DNA of 64,000 nucleotides from Folioceros fuciformis. Its lineage: Eukaryota > Anthocerotophyta > Anthocerotopsida > Anthocerotales. Of the stretch, positions 11,813 through 22,491 are shown one piece after another (the first letter of the stretch is position 1; each line of letters begins with the position of its first letter). The position numbers and the translations under genes are program-made. A model generated the notes under the pieces. It saw only the letters and a list, made by a program, of their open reading frames with translations, was not told where the DNA came from and made no database searches. The stretch lies in contig JBNGIO010006224.1 in NCBI GenBank assembly GCA_049999805.1, positions 253,671 to 317,670 on the forward strand, given 5' to 3'.

Positions 11813-13460
11813 ATGGCGACTCTTCCAAGTGCGCAGAGCGTCTCCTCATGTGCAAGCCCCTTGGCCGTGGCCCACGAACTGTCGACGACTTGTGTGTCTG
11901 CCCAGTCCTCTTCCTACGCTTTCTTCCCCTTTCCTCTGCCGCGATCAATTGGCGGGAGGGGAACCAGTGGGTATCCCTCCAATTCAAGCCCGGGTGTGCA
12001 CAGCCAGTTGACTGCTTGCAGCTGCTCTCCCTCCCCCTCTTCCAAAGGAGGTTTGGATAGGCAATCCAACTCCTCCGTGCAGGGCAGCTTCTCGTTTCGG
12101 CGGAGCGAATTCTTCACCTCGTTTCGAGCCAACTTGGGGAAATGGGCTGGCCGCCACGAGCAGGACAGCGGCCGAAGTTTGCAGGTTTTCGCTAAAGGAG
12201 ATGATTCTATGTCTTCCGAGATGTCAGTGGAGAGTGCTTTGAAGCTGCTGGGGGTTGCACAAGGGGCTACCTTTGATGAGATCTTGAGGGCCAAAAAAAT
12301 GTTGGTTGACAGTAGCGGAGGAGATACAGACCAGGTCAGACAGGTATTCCCGTTGTAAGTAGGAATCCCCACAAATTCGGGTTTTGGGTTGTGGGGGCCT
12401 CTACAGCCACCTATTTTCGGGGAGCGGGGGTGATTGGCGCACAGTGCGTTACTCGCCTTTCTTGTCTACTGAGGCTCTGCTGGTGCTTGTTGGCTCATTG
12501 GTGTATGCGCCTTTGGTTGGATAGCTGACTGAGGGCTCGGTTTGGTTGCAGGTGGAAAGGGCATATGACATGCTGTTGATGCAGAGCCTTACGGATAGAA
12601 GAGCAGGAAAGGTTCTAGACAGTGCCGTGCGATATGCGGATGTTCGAAAGGTGAAGGCAGCATCACCAGCTGGGGCGGCAGGGCCTGAGTGGCTGAAGCG
12701 AGCCCTCAGTAAAGTACCTGTGACAGTGGAATCTCCCCCTGTCAGCACAATTGGGACACAGACTGCTGTGTATGCGGCTCTCATGGTCTGGACGTTTGCC
12801 AATGGTGTCACCTCTACCTCAGGAGACTTTTCTAGGGCAGCTGGAGCTGACGTTCCTGGGCTAGTGCTCGCCGTTGGGTTTGGAGCCTCATTGTACTTTC
12901 TGCGGAAGCAGAACATCAAACTAGGTATGATCCTGCACATTCAAACGATGATGAATCCTGCTGCCTTGGTGTTCTGGTCCAGTGGATTTGTGGTTACGGT
13001 CAGGTTGGTGGCAGTACCTGGTATTATGTCTGATGGTTTTCTGCATGACTGCTTGCTTATGGGTCTCGTGCCCGCCCTGTTTTCATTCAATGCAACTTAT
13101 GAGGGGCTGCAAGTGAAGCTTAAGATTCAGGCAGTTTGCTAATTTCACAGTCACAGCTCGCCACAACTTTTGCAGGTTATGTAGAATTGTGGTATAAGAT
13201 GAGCCCTTGTGTTCTTGGGATTGGTCGAGCCGAAGGTTTTCATCGGACGTGCTCCTCACGACAATGCGGCCTGAATTTTTGCAGGAAAAGCAGCAGCCAT
13301 TACTGTTGCAGGTCTCGTGGCTGGAGCATTTCTTGGGGGAATGGTGGAATCTTGGTTGCGGGTGGACATTGTCCCCGTGTTTGGTGTCGGATCTCCAGCA
13401 ACCGTGGTTAGCGAGTTCGTGCTTGTGTCTCTGTGGCTATCATCCCTGTATTTACGATGA
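11813..13460 (+). CDS. CPP1: CHAPERONE-LIKE PROTEIN OF POR1 (CPP1, DUF3353), plastid
   Basis: The family holds protochlorophyllide oxidoreductase (POR) in a stable form at plastid membranes and is needed for chlorophyll synthesis in Arabidopsis. Three exons close in phase: 11813-12343, 12552-12924 and 13285-13460, giving 359 residues. Residues 1 to about 130 are Ser-rich and transit-peptide-like. A J-like domain without the HPD catalytic triad follows (SVESALKLLGVAQGATFDEI, then VERAYDMLLMQSLTDRR). The C-terminal third has several hydrophobic helices, and the end KAAAITVAGLVAGAFLGG to SEFVLVSLWLSSLYLR matches the family terminus. Splicing of 12924 to 13285 restores Leu-Gly-Lys exactly where homologues have it. 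Confidence 0.92.
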
Positions 13461-16345
13461 TAACTGCACCCATCCTTAGCGTCGGTGTCACCAGCAGACT
13501 GCCGAAATCAGCGTCTGACGGTACAGACCAGGGTGATGTACATTGATGTTGAATTATGTTCGTAGAGTACATAATTGCAAGTTCACAGAGAGTCTAAGAT
13601 GCATTGTGGATTGCGAGCTAGTATATATATATGTATCATGTTTTGTCCGTTGTAATGAGTTTGTGGATGTGGGAGATGTGTCGGGGCTCAGGATCTGTTC
13701 TTGAGGTTTGATTATCTAAGCCTGCAGGGTGGCTTCTGCCTTGGGGCGAGTGGTTTCATTCTTTGTGCCAACTGCATGCGCAAGTTGCTTGGGACGGGAC
13801 AAGATTTGTTGTCGTCGTTGGTGGCCATGGCTACATGCCTTCGAGAAAGTTTTGCAACGGATTCGTCCGTAGAATCCATGCGGTTTCCTCTACAGATAAT
13901 CCTTTTTGAGTTCTCTGGGGGAGCTCAGACCAAGATGTTGGGTGTTCAGCTATTGGTTTCCGGCGCACAGTAGTCTTCAGTGAAAGAAGTAAGTACAGTT
14001 CATTTTGGCTTGAACACGTACTTGAAACCCATATTGCGTAGATGGAACTGTAAGTAAGGCTTCTGAGGAAACGCCGTTAGGTAGGCAATCTGGGATAATA
14101 CCTGTCGACCGTGTCGCATGCTCATCTCAATGCCATCCGCTCCGTCTCGCTTTTTCGACTTTTGGAGGAGGTCGACGGGACTGGCGACTGCCGAGACATG
14201 TGCGGTACGAATTTGACATACAGTACTGACGAGTGTCGCTGGGGGCTAGTGTCTGTGGATTTGGAAAATGTGCCTAGCGGAGTTTTGAGGTTGGACAAAT
14301 AAACCCGAGCACCATAGCCTGCCATGGCCTGAATCCAGCGTTCAGTGCAGCGGGTGTATTTCTGCTTGCCAACTTGCCAAGGCTCGTAACCTGTGGTTTC
14401 ATCAGGTGCTTGCCTTAGAGGAAGTCTGACTGATTACTGTTGGAGAATCATGTCTCAGGAGGTCAGTGTCAAGCTACATCGTTTGAGAACGAAGAGTGGA
14501 AGGTGGTACGTGCAAATGCCTCCTCTAATATTGCACAGTCAGTCCGATGTAGCACACCCTTGTCCTGGCGGACGTGACGAGAAAGTTCATTTCAATGAGG
14601 ACTGGAGTCCAGTGATGGCGCAGTATGTAACTACGGAGCGTGGGTTTATCGCTTTCAGCTGACGTGTTTACACGACCCGAGTTGCCACCTTAATGGTTGT
14701 GCTGACGCGGGGCTGCAGTGGCCAGTAGCAAGCGAGTCCAAATTATGGTCACATCGCGTCTGGAGACTGCCTTTCACAACAGGTTGCAGCAAAGTTGTAG
14801 TCTGTCTGCATGCTGATGGGGGAATTAGGAGCAGGTCTGATGAGTTACGTGACGTAAGAGGCTGCGCAAGCTCGCAGCACCTGGTCCTGAGAAGGCGATG
14901 GATGGGCCCTTGAATTGCCGAGGCCGAGGCTTGTGAGAGCAAGGGAAAGCGCTTGCAAGGGTTCTGACTCAGAGATTGAAGCGAGCATTCCGTTCACAAG
15001 CTCCCACCAGTTGTGAGACCTGCGAATGACTCAGCTTCCGCTCCAATCCCTCAGCATTGTTAAACGAGTCATGGTTGCGTGCATCACGTCGGCATCTCAC
15101 CGCCCTCCATTGAAGCAGTCCCAGGCCCCATTCCCTGCCATGGCCATAGTCGGAGCGCGGCACCTGTACGCGCTTGCGCCGGTGGCGCCGCAAAGGGCCG
15201 GATAGAGGCTTCGTTCCAAACGAGCCGATGGGTATCGCTGGCCCGTTTCCCCCGCCTTCTTGGCATTTGCGAATCACCTTTCGCTTCAGCATACCTTGTC
15301 AGGCCACTTGCCCATTGTGCGCCGCACACCACTTTCCCAGATAACCGGGGTCCAGGGTGCCCGCCATGACGCGTCAACTCACATTTGACACAGTCTGCTC
15401 TATGATTGTGAGCTTGTTATCCTCCCTACGGCTTCGATCTTGGCCACGTTGGGAAAGGATAAACCCGGACCGGTTTTACAGTTGCTAGAGAGCATAGCTT
15501 AACACTGTTAATGTTGTGGATGAGACGATTCTACTCCGACGGCACCAGCTCGCCGTCTTTTCCATCCACTTCGCGCTCGTGATCGTCTTTCCGTCGGCGG
15601 CTCGGTCAGGTGAACCTCGCAGGAGTACCAGGTGTGATTGAAGGTTGGCTGTGCACGCCAGGTCCGCTTCTAAGCAGCCAAACCCGATCCGACTCGCCAA
15701 GTAGGTGGATTGGAGTCACTTGACTACCGGCGCCCGCATCTGCCCCTCCCTGCCCGCTTCGTCTTTCGTGTTGCTCCCGTTGAGCCATACTTCTACGATT
15801 TGCACCGCCACGCCCGCCCGTCACCTCACTGAAACGACGGCTGCGCAGGCCTTCTCCGACATGCAAGCTCTTATAATGCATGCCTTCTGGACCGACTCAT
15901 GTTAATTGCACTGGTCGTCTATCGCCAACTCCTGTCATGGACTCTCAGGTTCGCAGTGATTCGCTGTAACCGGCTTCGGACGCTCGGCCTCCAGTCGGCG
16001 AGACGATTCAAGTTTGTACTGCAAACTTTGCTTTCGCTCAGCTGCCATTTCCACATCCTTGCTCTGTTGCATGTCAAACTAATCGGAGAGGTGTTGCAGG
16101 CGTCCGCTCCCGGCGTAGGACTGGTGCTTGCCAATTTTGACATTCACGCCTGCACGTGCAACAACACAAAGCACAACTACTGTCTTTCTGCCTTCTTGTC
16201 GTTCACACCTCCTGCGCTGGCCTTGCTTTCTGTCTTTCCAAAGCATTGATGTGATACAGTTCTCCTGTTTTGCTGCGACTTGCCACTAGTGCCCCTAGAC
16301 TGTTACCCTGTCAAGCTTGCTACGGGTCTCCGGAATTCGGAAGTC
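13461..16345. other. Long intergenic region
   Basis: It contains the 3' UTR of CPP1 on the left, with a short (TA)n run near 13623-13632, and probably the promoter and 5' UTR of the gene at 16346 on the right. The several 60-110-codon open frames have no recognisable motif and overlap on both strands, so I call none of them. Confidence 0.35.
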
Positions 16346-19300
16346 ATGGATGCTGTACCTTCATCGGATCTGACATCTGGAAATCGACCGCCACCGATGT
16401 CTTTGGCACCGCCTCCGGTTGAGGATCCCAGTCACTCCCCTGCCATCCTCGCCAAAACGCTTTCCGCCTTCTTGGAAAACTATGGGATCGACCTTTCGGA
16501 ATCGACCTTGAAGTTCTCTCTCTGCTTCCGCCTGGCCGCGCAGCACGAGGATCCCGACCTGCTCTATCACCTTTTGCAAGTCACGCCCCTTGTTTCTCAC
16601 CGTTTCCACTATGTCACTTGCTCCGCCAAGACGGGAAGGGTAAGGAAAAGGTTCAAGCTCAACAAGGACTTCCTGTATGGAGAGTTTGAGAAGCGAACCG
16701 GGGCGCACTTGGATCATCCCGGGATGAAAGAGATGGTGGAGGCAATGAGATCTCTCAACAAGATCAATTCCGGGAAGCTGTTGAAGATTGTGCACAAGTA
16801 CTATGTGCTACCTGAAGAAGGCCATCAGTCCAGCTCGCAAGCTTCAAGAAGCTCACGACAATCTCACTCCGCATCTGTTCGCGGGTGTACTGTCTGCTCC
16901 CCTCATGACAGTCTGCTGCATTCCACTAAGCCTCAGGGTATCTGCTGTAGCGTTTCTGCCACGGACGAATTCTCCGAGCCCGCGGAGTGTGTCAGAACTG
17001 TGGTGGATTCACGAGACCTGCAGTCCTCTTATGCGATGCTCGCACGTCTGGCAGACGAGGTTGCTGCCACGCTCAAAAACTCGGATCCCTCCTTAGCTAC
17101 TGATAGCGACAGCATACAGCAATTGGCCTCGGGAGGAAGCTTGCAATTGTCGGAATTCTCGCAAAATGACAACAAACCGGTGACAACTGCGAACAGCTGG
17201 ACACCAGGCTCTGATGGACCTAAAAAGGTTATTCTAGATTCAACCAGCCAAACCCGACCTCGACAACCAACGCTCTCCTGCGATGAAGTTACTTGCTGCT
17301 ATCAAGATCAGGTATCATCACTCCTTCTCGAATACCAAATCAGATTGCTAACTCTGAGAATGCCGCTACCCATAAACCGGGTGGCAAGCCGGGCTCATCC
17401 TAGATGGTGTCTACACTTATACAGGTTTCGCAATTCAGCACTCCACCGGCGCGCAAATTCACAGCTCGGCAGGACCTGCCAGTACAAGATCAAACGCCAT
17501 CCCATGTGACACAGAAGAAGTTCAAGGAGACTTTGCGATATAGAAAAATCACAAACTTTATCAACAAGGCAATCGACACAGTTTTCAGCGATTTCCTGGT
17601 GTGGCATGCGGTCATCATCGCAGCATGCTCAGGAGATGTGAAGGCAGTCAAGACCATGCTTTCCTTTCAGTCCAGATTCGAAGCCTGCCTGATGAGCACC
17701 ATCATCCCCAAGGTGGCCAAAGAAGGATTTGCCGAGATTTCAAAGACTCTCCACAAGTTAAGGCTGTTCATCCATTCTAAAATGTTGGACATCCTGATCA
17801 AGCTAGTAGCGGAGTCGGGAAACGACAACATGGTGTTTGAGCTTTTAAGCAGCGACCACTTCGGCTCCACTCAGACACCTACCTGTGCCCCGAAGGAAAG
17901 AGGGTCGCATACCACCTGGGGGCAGTTGCTTCCTCCCGGATCCAACGATAGACTAGTCGGCGTTGAGACAAAGGCAAATATTTCTGGGACTAGCCAATCT
18001 CATCTGTCCAACCAGAAGATGATAAACACTTACAAGTCCATCAGTTTCGATGATGCATATGGATGGAAGCATAATGGTCCCTACATGCGCAACTCAGGAG
18101 ATGAGACTTTCTCAGAGTCAATACCCAAGTGGACGAAGTTTCACATGTGGGAGTATGGATTATGGGAGTTTCAACTGGTGGTTCCAGTCTTGTTGATGAG
18201 AATTGAATCTGATTCGAAGTCTGTGACTGTGTCGGGATTTGCTACTACTGGTTTGCTCAGTCAAGACTCTCTACACGGTTATCAACAAAGAGTAACGCAT
18301 TCGAAAAGTAAATGCCCGAAATCCGATCCAACTATCTCAGACTACACAAACACGGGACTATACTCATCTGGCTCTGAGGTCTCTGGAAGATATTCCCCTA
18401 TCATGACGGAAATTTCGTCACTTGCGAAATCCCAGTCTGGTGCCTTTCGGACACTGTTGAAGAACATATACCCGAGTTTCCGAATCTCGGAGTCGAGACC
18501 TTCAACGTTCGGTCTTGCTATTTCCCGAAGCTCCAAGCAAATTCATTCTGCCATCAAGCAGAAGCTACCAAAGCTGGGCATTTTGTCTACAATCCTGCCT
18601 TCAAAGAACTTCCACAGGTACAGGAATTTGAAACCGCTGGCTCATCAGGCAGCTCATCTTCACGTGCAGCTCAAGACAGCCGCCAACGAGATCACAGGAA
18701 CCGGATACGCAGGCAAGAGTTTCCTAGAGATGTCTGTGGCAATCGACAATGTTCGTTGTAGAGTGGGAAATGCAGCATGGGACGGGAAGAGGAAGCACTA
18801 TAGAATGGGGCATTTTCCGACTTTGATCGAAATTTCTCTCAGTCCTATATCCTGCTCTTCGGAGGATGTTAGCGTGTCGTTGACGAGATCATCAAACAAT
18901 CCAGCGTTCGAAGTCACTCTCAATGATTCTCTTAGTGGGGGAGGAGGTCTCAACATTGGAATGGCACCAACGGCGGACTTAACCGTGGGTGCTAGCTCAA
19001 CGGCCACGTCTGCCGTAACAAGGTAATGTCAACAACACTGGCCTGTCAATTAAGTGCTGCATTTTTCGGAATTGTAACTTGAGCTGAGTATGTGGTCTCA
19101 CAGGATACTGGTGAACCGTTCTAGATAACGTGCATGTGGGAACCCCTTTTTCTGCAGATGCAGTTCATGAGTTGACGGATCCTTCTGGATAGTTGACGAC
19201 GTAGTGGGGCCAGGGAATTCAGCAGATCTTAGTAACTAAAGCTCTGTGCGTTTTGTTTCAGTACACCCTGGAGATTCGAGCAATTTGAAGTCGGAACTAT

Positions 19301-19703
19301 TGGCGGAGGTTTCAGCTGGACCCTCCACAGTCTTGATGGCAGGCCATTCGATCGGCTGCATCCACAGAATGGGATATCCTCGACATACTATCCGACAGCG
19401 ACATTTCTGCGCAGCCCCTTCACAAAACTGTCTCCACCGGCAAACCCTTTGATCGATTCTCCCTTCAACGTAAGAGACGGGGGCGTGGTGTTCGCTGGGA
19501 GCGATTATCCTTATGCAATTCTGTGGAGGTTTCGGGAGGACATGAGAGGAGCTACGGTCACATGGGAGATAAAGGGTAGGATGCACAGCACTTTTGTATC
19601 CGGGAGAGACTTCTGGGAGACGAGAGTGGAGAATTTCCGCGAAGTCTTCCAACAAGAGCTGGTGGTAAACAGCACTAGTAGCAGACACCCAAGTGACTCA
19701 TGA
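16346..19703 (+). CDS. Unrecognised protein with ankyrin-like repeats and a beta-rich C-terminal region
   Basis: I do not recognise this family. Three exons close in frame: 16346-17311, 17425-19022 and 19262-19703, encoding 1001 residues. Both introns are GT-AG (113 and 239 nt). The ATG at 16346 is the first one in frame; the frame is open further 5' to about 16280 but without an ATG. Visible parts: a mostly helical N-terminal block (about residues 30-160); a Ser-rich, probably disordered segment (160-340); a helical stretch with Gly-anchored units exactly 31 residues apart (ACSGDVKAVKTML, VAKEGFAEISKTL, VAESGNDNMVFELL), which look like divergent ankyrin repeats; a second Ser/Thr-rich segment; and a C-terminal beta-rich region crossing the last intron (PWRFEQFEVGTIGGGFSW, FAGSDYPYAILWRF, GRDFWETRVENF). 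No signal peptide or membrane helix is evident. The frame closure argues for a real gene; the ankyrin-like reading is inference. Confidence 0.75.
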
Positions 19704-20190
19704 GCTACAAGGCTCGTGACAAGCTTGCTAGGGCGTGCTCCATGAGCCACCAGAAGCTGAAACCAGGAACTAGACCATATTGCAGATAACGAGGTAGTGT
19801 GCAAGGACAAGGATCTCGAGATTGCTGCTGTTGACCAATGAGCAAGGAACTGTTCTAAGAATGTGGGTCTTGTGGACGTCTGCACCAAGACCGGAAGGTA
19901 TTATCTAGGGCCATAGGGAAAAGTTTGCTGCGTTTACGCTGCTAGCCTTTGCATGATTGGTGTGTGGAAGGGCTGTTTTCACACACTGTTCATCTTTTCT
20001 GTACACATAGTTTCCAGATTCATGTTGTATATAGGTATTCTCCTTATAGACAGGATGCAAACTACGTCTCTCTCAAGAAGGGAGGACATAAACCTACCTC
20101 ACATTTCTGTAGGCTATAAAGAAGGATTTCTCTCTGCGTATATTCGTAGGATGTGAGGGAACTAGTACCCAAGTTCGGGCCGGTGAGGTG
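19704..20190. other. Intergenic stretch between convergent genes
   Basis: This is the 3' flank of the unknown gene and of the minus-strand subtilase. No coding exon or repeat was seen. Confidence 0.4.
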
Positions 20191-22491
20191 TCAAACTACC
20201 CGCATGGCGATCGGAATCTTCACGACATGCTGCCCGTGTTTCCAGGTTATAGATCCATAAGAATAGAGAGATCCGCGTGCGACACCAGTTAGATGCTGAG
20301 GATCAGCCCTGAAGGTGAGCACAAATTCGAGCGTCCGTTGCCGGGGAGAGAAAGTTAGGACACTTGGAGCTAGGGTAACGATGATGCCCGGGGGTGGCTC
20401 GACGAGCGCGGAGTACGTAGAGCGTGAGGGACCAACGCTGGTGACATTCCGACGAACGGTAACCGTCCCGTTGGAAGGCAGCTCAGAAACTGCAATGGAC
20501 GGGTAGTTAAGGTCTGAGCCACGAAGAGGCGACGTAGGGCAGGAGAAGCCAGGCCGCAAAGTTCCAAGGTCAGCTGCCGACACTCCGGCGATGGAGCAAA
20601 GGTAGGAGAGGTAATCTGTAGTGGTGGCGTCGAACACCAGCCCGGGAGCCAGGGCACGCCAGGGCGCCATATCGCCTCCGCCATAATCCATGGGGGTGCC
20701 GGGCCCCTGTAGCGCGGTGGCGCTAGTCACCATGGCGGATTTGATGGCCGACGGGCTCCAGGTCGGGTGCGCTGCCTTGATGAGAGCAGCCACAGCTGCG
20801 GCATGCGGGCACGACATGGAGGTGCCCGTCAGGATGTTGAACTCGCTCCGCCGCCTGTCCACCGGCAGGTGCGAGGGAGGAGCCACGTCTGGCCAGGCGG
20901 CCAGGATGTTGGTCCCAGGAGCAGTCAGGTCCGGCTTGATGAGATCCGGCGCCACAGGGCTGGGTCCCCGGGACGAGAATCCGGGCACAGTTGGGGATGG
21001 CCTGTTCCCGTACGTAGTCCTGGAGGCCAAGATTTTGGCCGCTGCAGCCGCGCCCGCCTCCTGCATGTAGCGGAAGATGGCGGATCCGGCTTGGGAGTCC
21101 ACAACCGTGGCGGGTAGGACGTAGGCAGAAGCGATCTCATCGTTGGCGTCATCCACGATCACCACCCCGATACCCCCTGCCCGGAACACCTCCAAGGCCA
21201 CCGCGCTGCGGGCATCGTCCCCGTCCCGCCCACTGTGAAGGCATACCACAATCTTGCCCTTGGCCTTGACAGGATCCAGCGAGGAATCGATGCAGTGGCT
21301 GGACTGCAGCGGGGAGAAGAAGCCGCCGGCGATGTCCGCAGCCGAGACTAGAGGATAGAACTTGTCCGCTACAGCCTGCGAGTTAGCGCTCCTGCCGGTG
21401 ACGATCCTCGATCCCGACCCCTGCAGCTGTAGATCAGTGGGGAAGTCGCGATCCGTGGTGCTGGCTCCCACGGTGATGATCCACGGCGCCGCATTGTCCA
21501 CGCTCTTGGCGCCCGGGCCGTCGTTGCCTGCTGAGGCGATGACCGTGATGCCGTGCTGTACGGCGTGGAAGGCCCCCACGGAGAGAGCGTCCAAGAGGAC
21601 GGCGTCTCCATCCGATGCCCCGAGCGAGACAGAGAGGATGTCGACCCCGTCGCGGATGGCGTCGTCGTAGGCCGCCAGAATGTCAGCATCGTAGCATCCT
21701 TTAGACCAGCACACCTTGTAGACGGCCAATCTGGAGAAAGGAGATCCTCCCCTGGCCGTGCCCTCCGCCAGGCCGAAGAAGCTGGCTCCCGCGACAGGGT
21801 TTCCCACCGCTATTGATGCCGTGTGAGTGCCATGGCCGCTGATGTCCCGTGGAGATCGGTAGTCCGGCTGGTCTGATCCCACCGGGGGATTGATGGACTC
21901 GTAGCCCTGAACGTAGAACTTGGCGCCGATGAGCTTCTTGTTACATTGCGAGGAGTTGAAGGAGGGCCCGTCCTGGCAGCTCCCTTTCCACCGGGCGGGG
22001 ATCGGCGGGAGGCCATCGTCGGTGAAGCTGGCGGACTCGGGCCAGACCCCGCTGTCAATGACTCCCACGATCACTTCGCTGCCGTCCCTCCCTCGTGCTC
22101 TCTTCCCTACCAGGTCCTTCCCTGCCTGCAGGGGTCCCAGCCCCAGGTACTGCCAGCTCGCGGTTGTGTGGAGCTTCCTCCTGGTGTTCGGCTTCACAGC
22201 AAGCACCCCCGGCCTGCCGCCCAGCTGAGCGGCCTCCTCCGTGCTCAGCTTGGCCGCAAATCCGTTGAAGCCATACTTGTAGGTGTGAACGAGGCGGCCC
22301 GATGCGCTCTCCCGGCTGCCAAGAAAGGAGGCGAGCAAAGCCCGGTGCTCTGCCTCCACCGCCGCCGGCGTCGCCCCGGCCGGCTTGCCCCCGAGGTAAA
22401 CGATGTACACCCCGTGGCGCAGCTGCTGGGAGGAGCAGACATCCAGCACCAGGAAGCAGGCGACAATACCGAGGAGGAAACGCAGCTTCAT
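20191..22491 (-). CDS. Subtilisin-like serine protease (plant SBT, S8A family)
   Basis: A secreted protease of the plant subtilase family, acting in the apoplast or cell wall. It is one uninterrupted frame of 766 residues, the usual size for the family. Order of parts: signal peptide (1-21), I9 inhibitor propeptide (about 27-108, VYIVYLGGK to KLHTTASW), catalytic domain with Asp146 (VIDSGVWPES), His220 (GHGTHT), oxyanion Asn323 (SAGNDGPG) and Ser558 (GTSMSCPH), a PA domain inserted at about 375-485, and a C-terminal fibronectin-III-like domain (about 650-766). All catalytic residues are present, so it should be active. The absence of introns is notable because many plant SBT genes have several. 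Its substrate cannot be read from sequence. Confidence 0.96.
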   Translation of the reverse strand: MKLRFLLGIVACFLVLDVCSSQQLRHGVYIVYLGGKPAGATPAAVEAEHRALLASFLGSRESASGRLVHTYKYGFNGFAAKLSTEEAAQLGGRPGVLAVKPNTRRKLHTTASWQYLGLGPLQAGKDLVGKRARGRDGSEVIVGVIDSGVWPESASFTDDGLPPIPARWKGSCQDGPSFNSSQCNKKLIGAKFYVQGYESINPPVGSDQPDYRSPRDISGHGTHTASIAVGNPVAGASFFGLAEGTARGGSPFSRLAVYKVCWSKGCYDADILAAYDDAIRDGVDILSVSLGASDGDAVLLDALSVGAFHAVQHGITVIASAGNDGPGAKSVDNAAPWIITVGASTTDRDFPTDLQLQGSGSRIVTGRSANSQAVADKFYPLVSAADIAGGFFSPLQSSHCIDSSLDPVKAKGKIVVCLHSGRDGDDARSAVALEVFRAGGIGVVIVDDANDEIASAYVLPATVVDSQAGSAIFRYMQEAGAAAAAKILASRTTYGNRPSPTVPGFSSRGPSPVAPDLIKPDLTAPGTNILAAWPDVAPPSHLPVDRRRSEFNILTGTSMSCPHAAAVAALIKAAHPTWSPSAIKSAMVTSATALQGPGTPMDYGGGDMAPWRALAPGLVFDATTTDYLSYLCSIAGVSAADLGTLRPGFSCPTSPLRGSDLNYPSIAVSELPSNGTVTVRRNVTSVGPSRSTYSALVEPPPGIIVTLAPSVLTFSPRQRTLEFVLTFRADPQHLTGVARGSLYSYGSITWKHGQHVVKIPIAMRVV

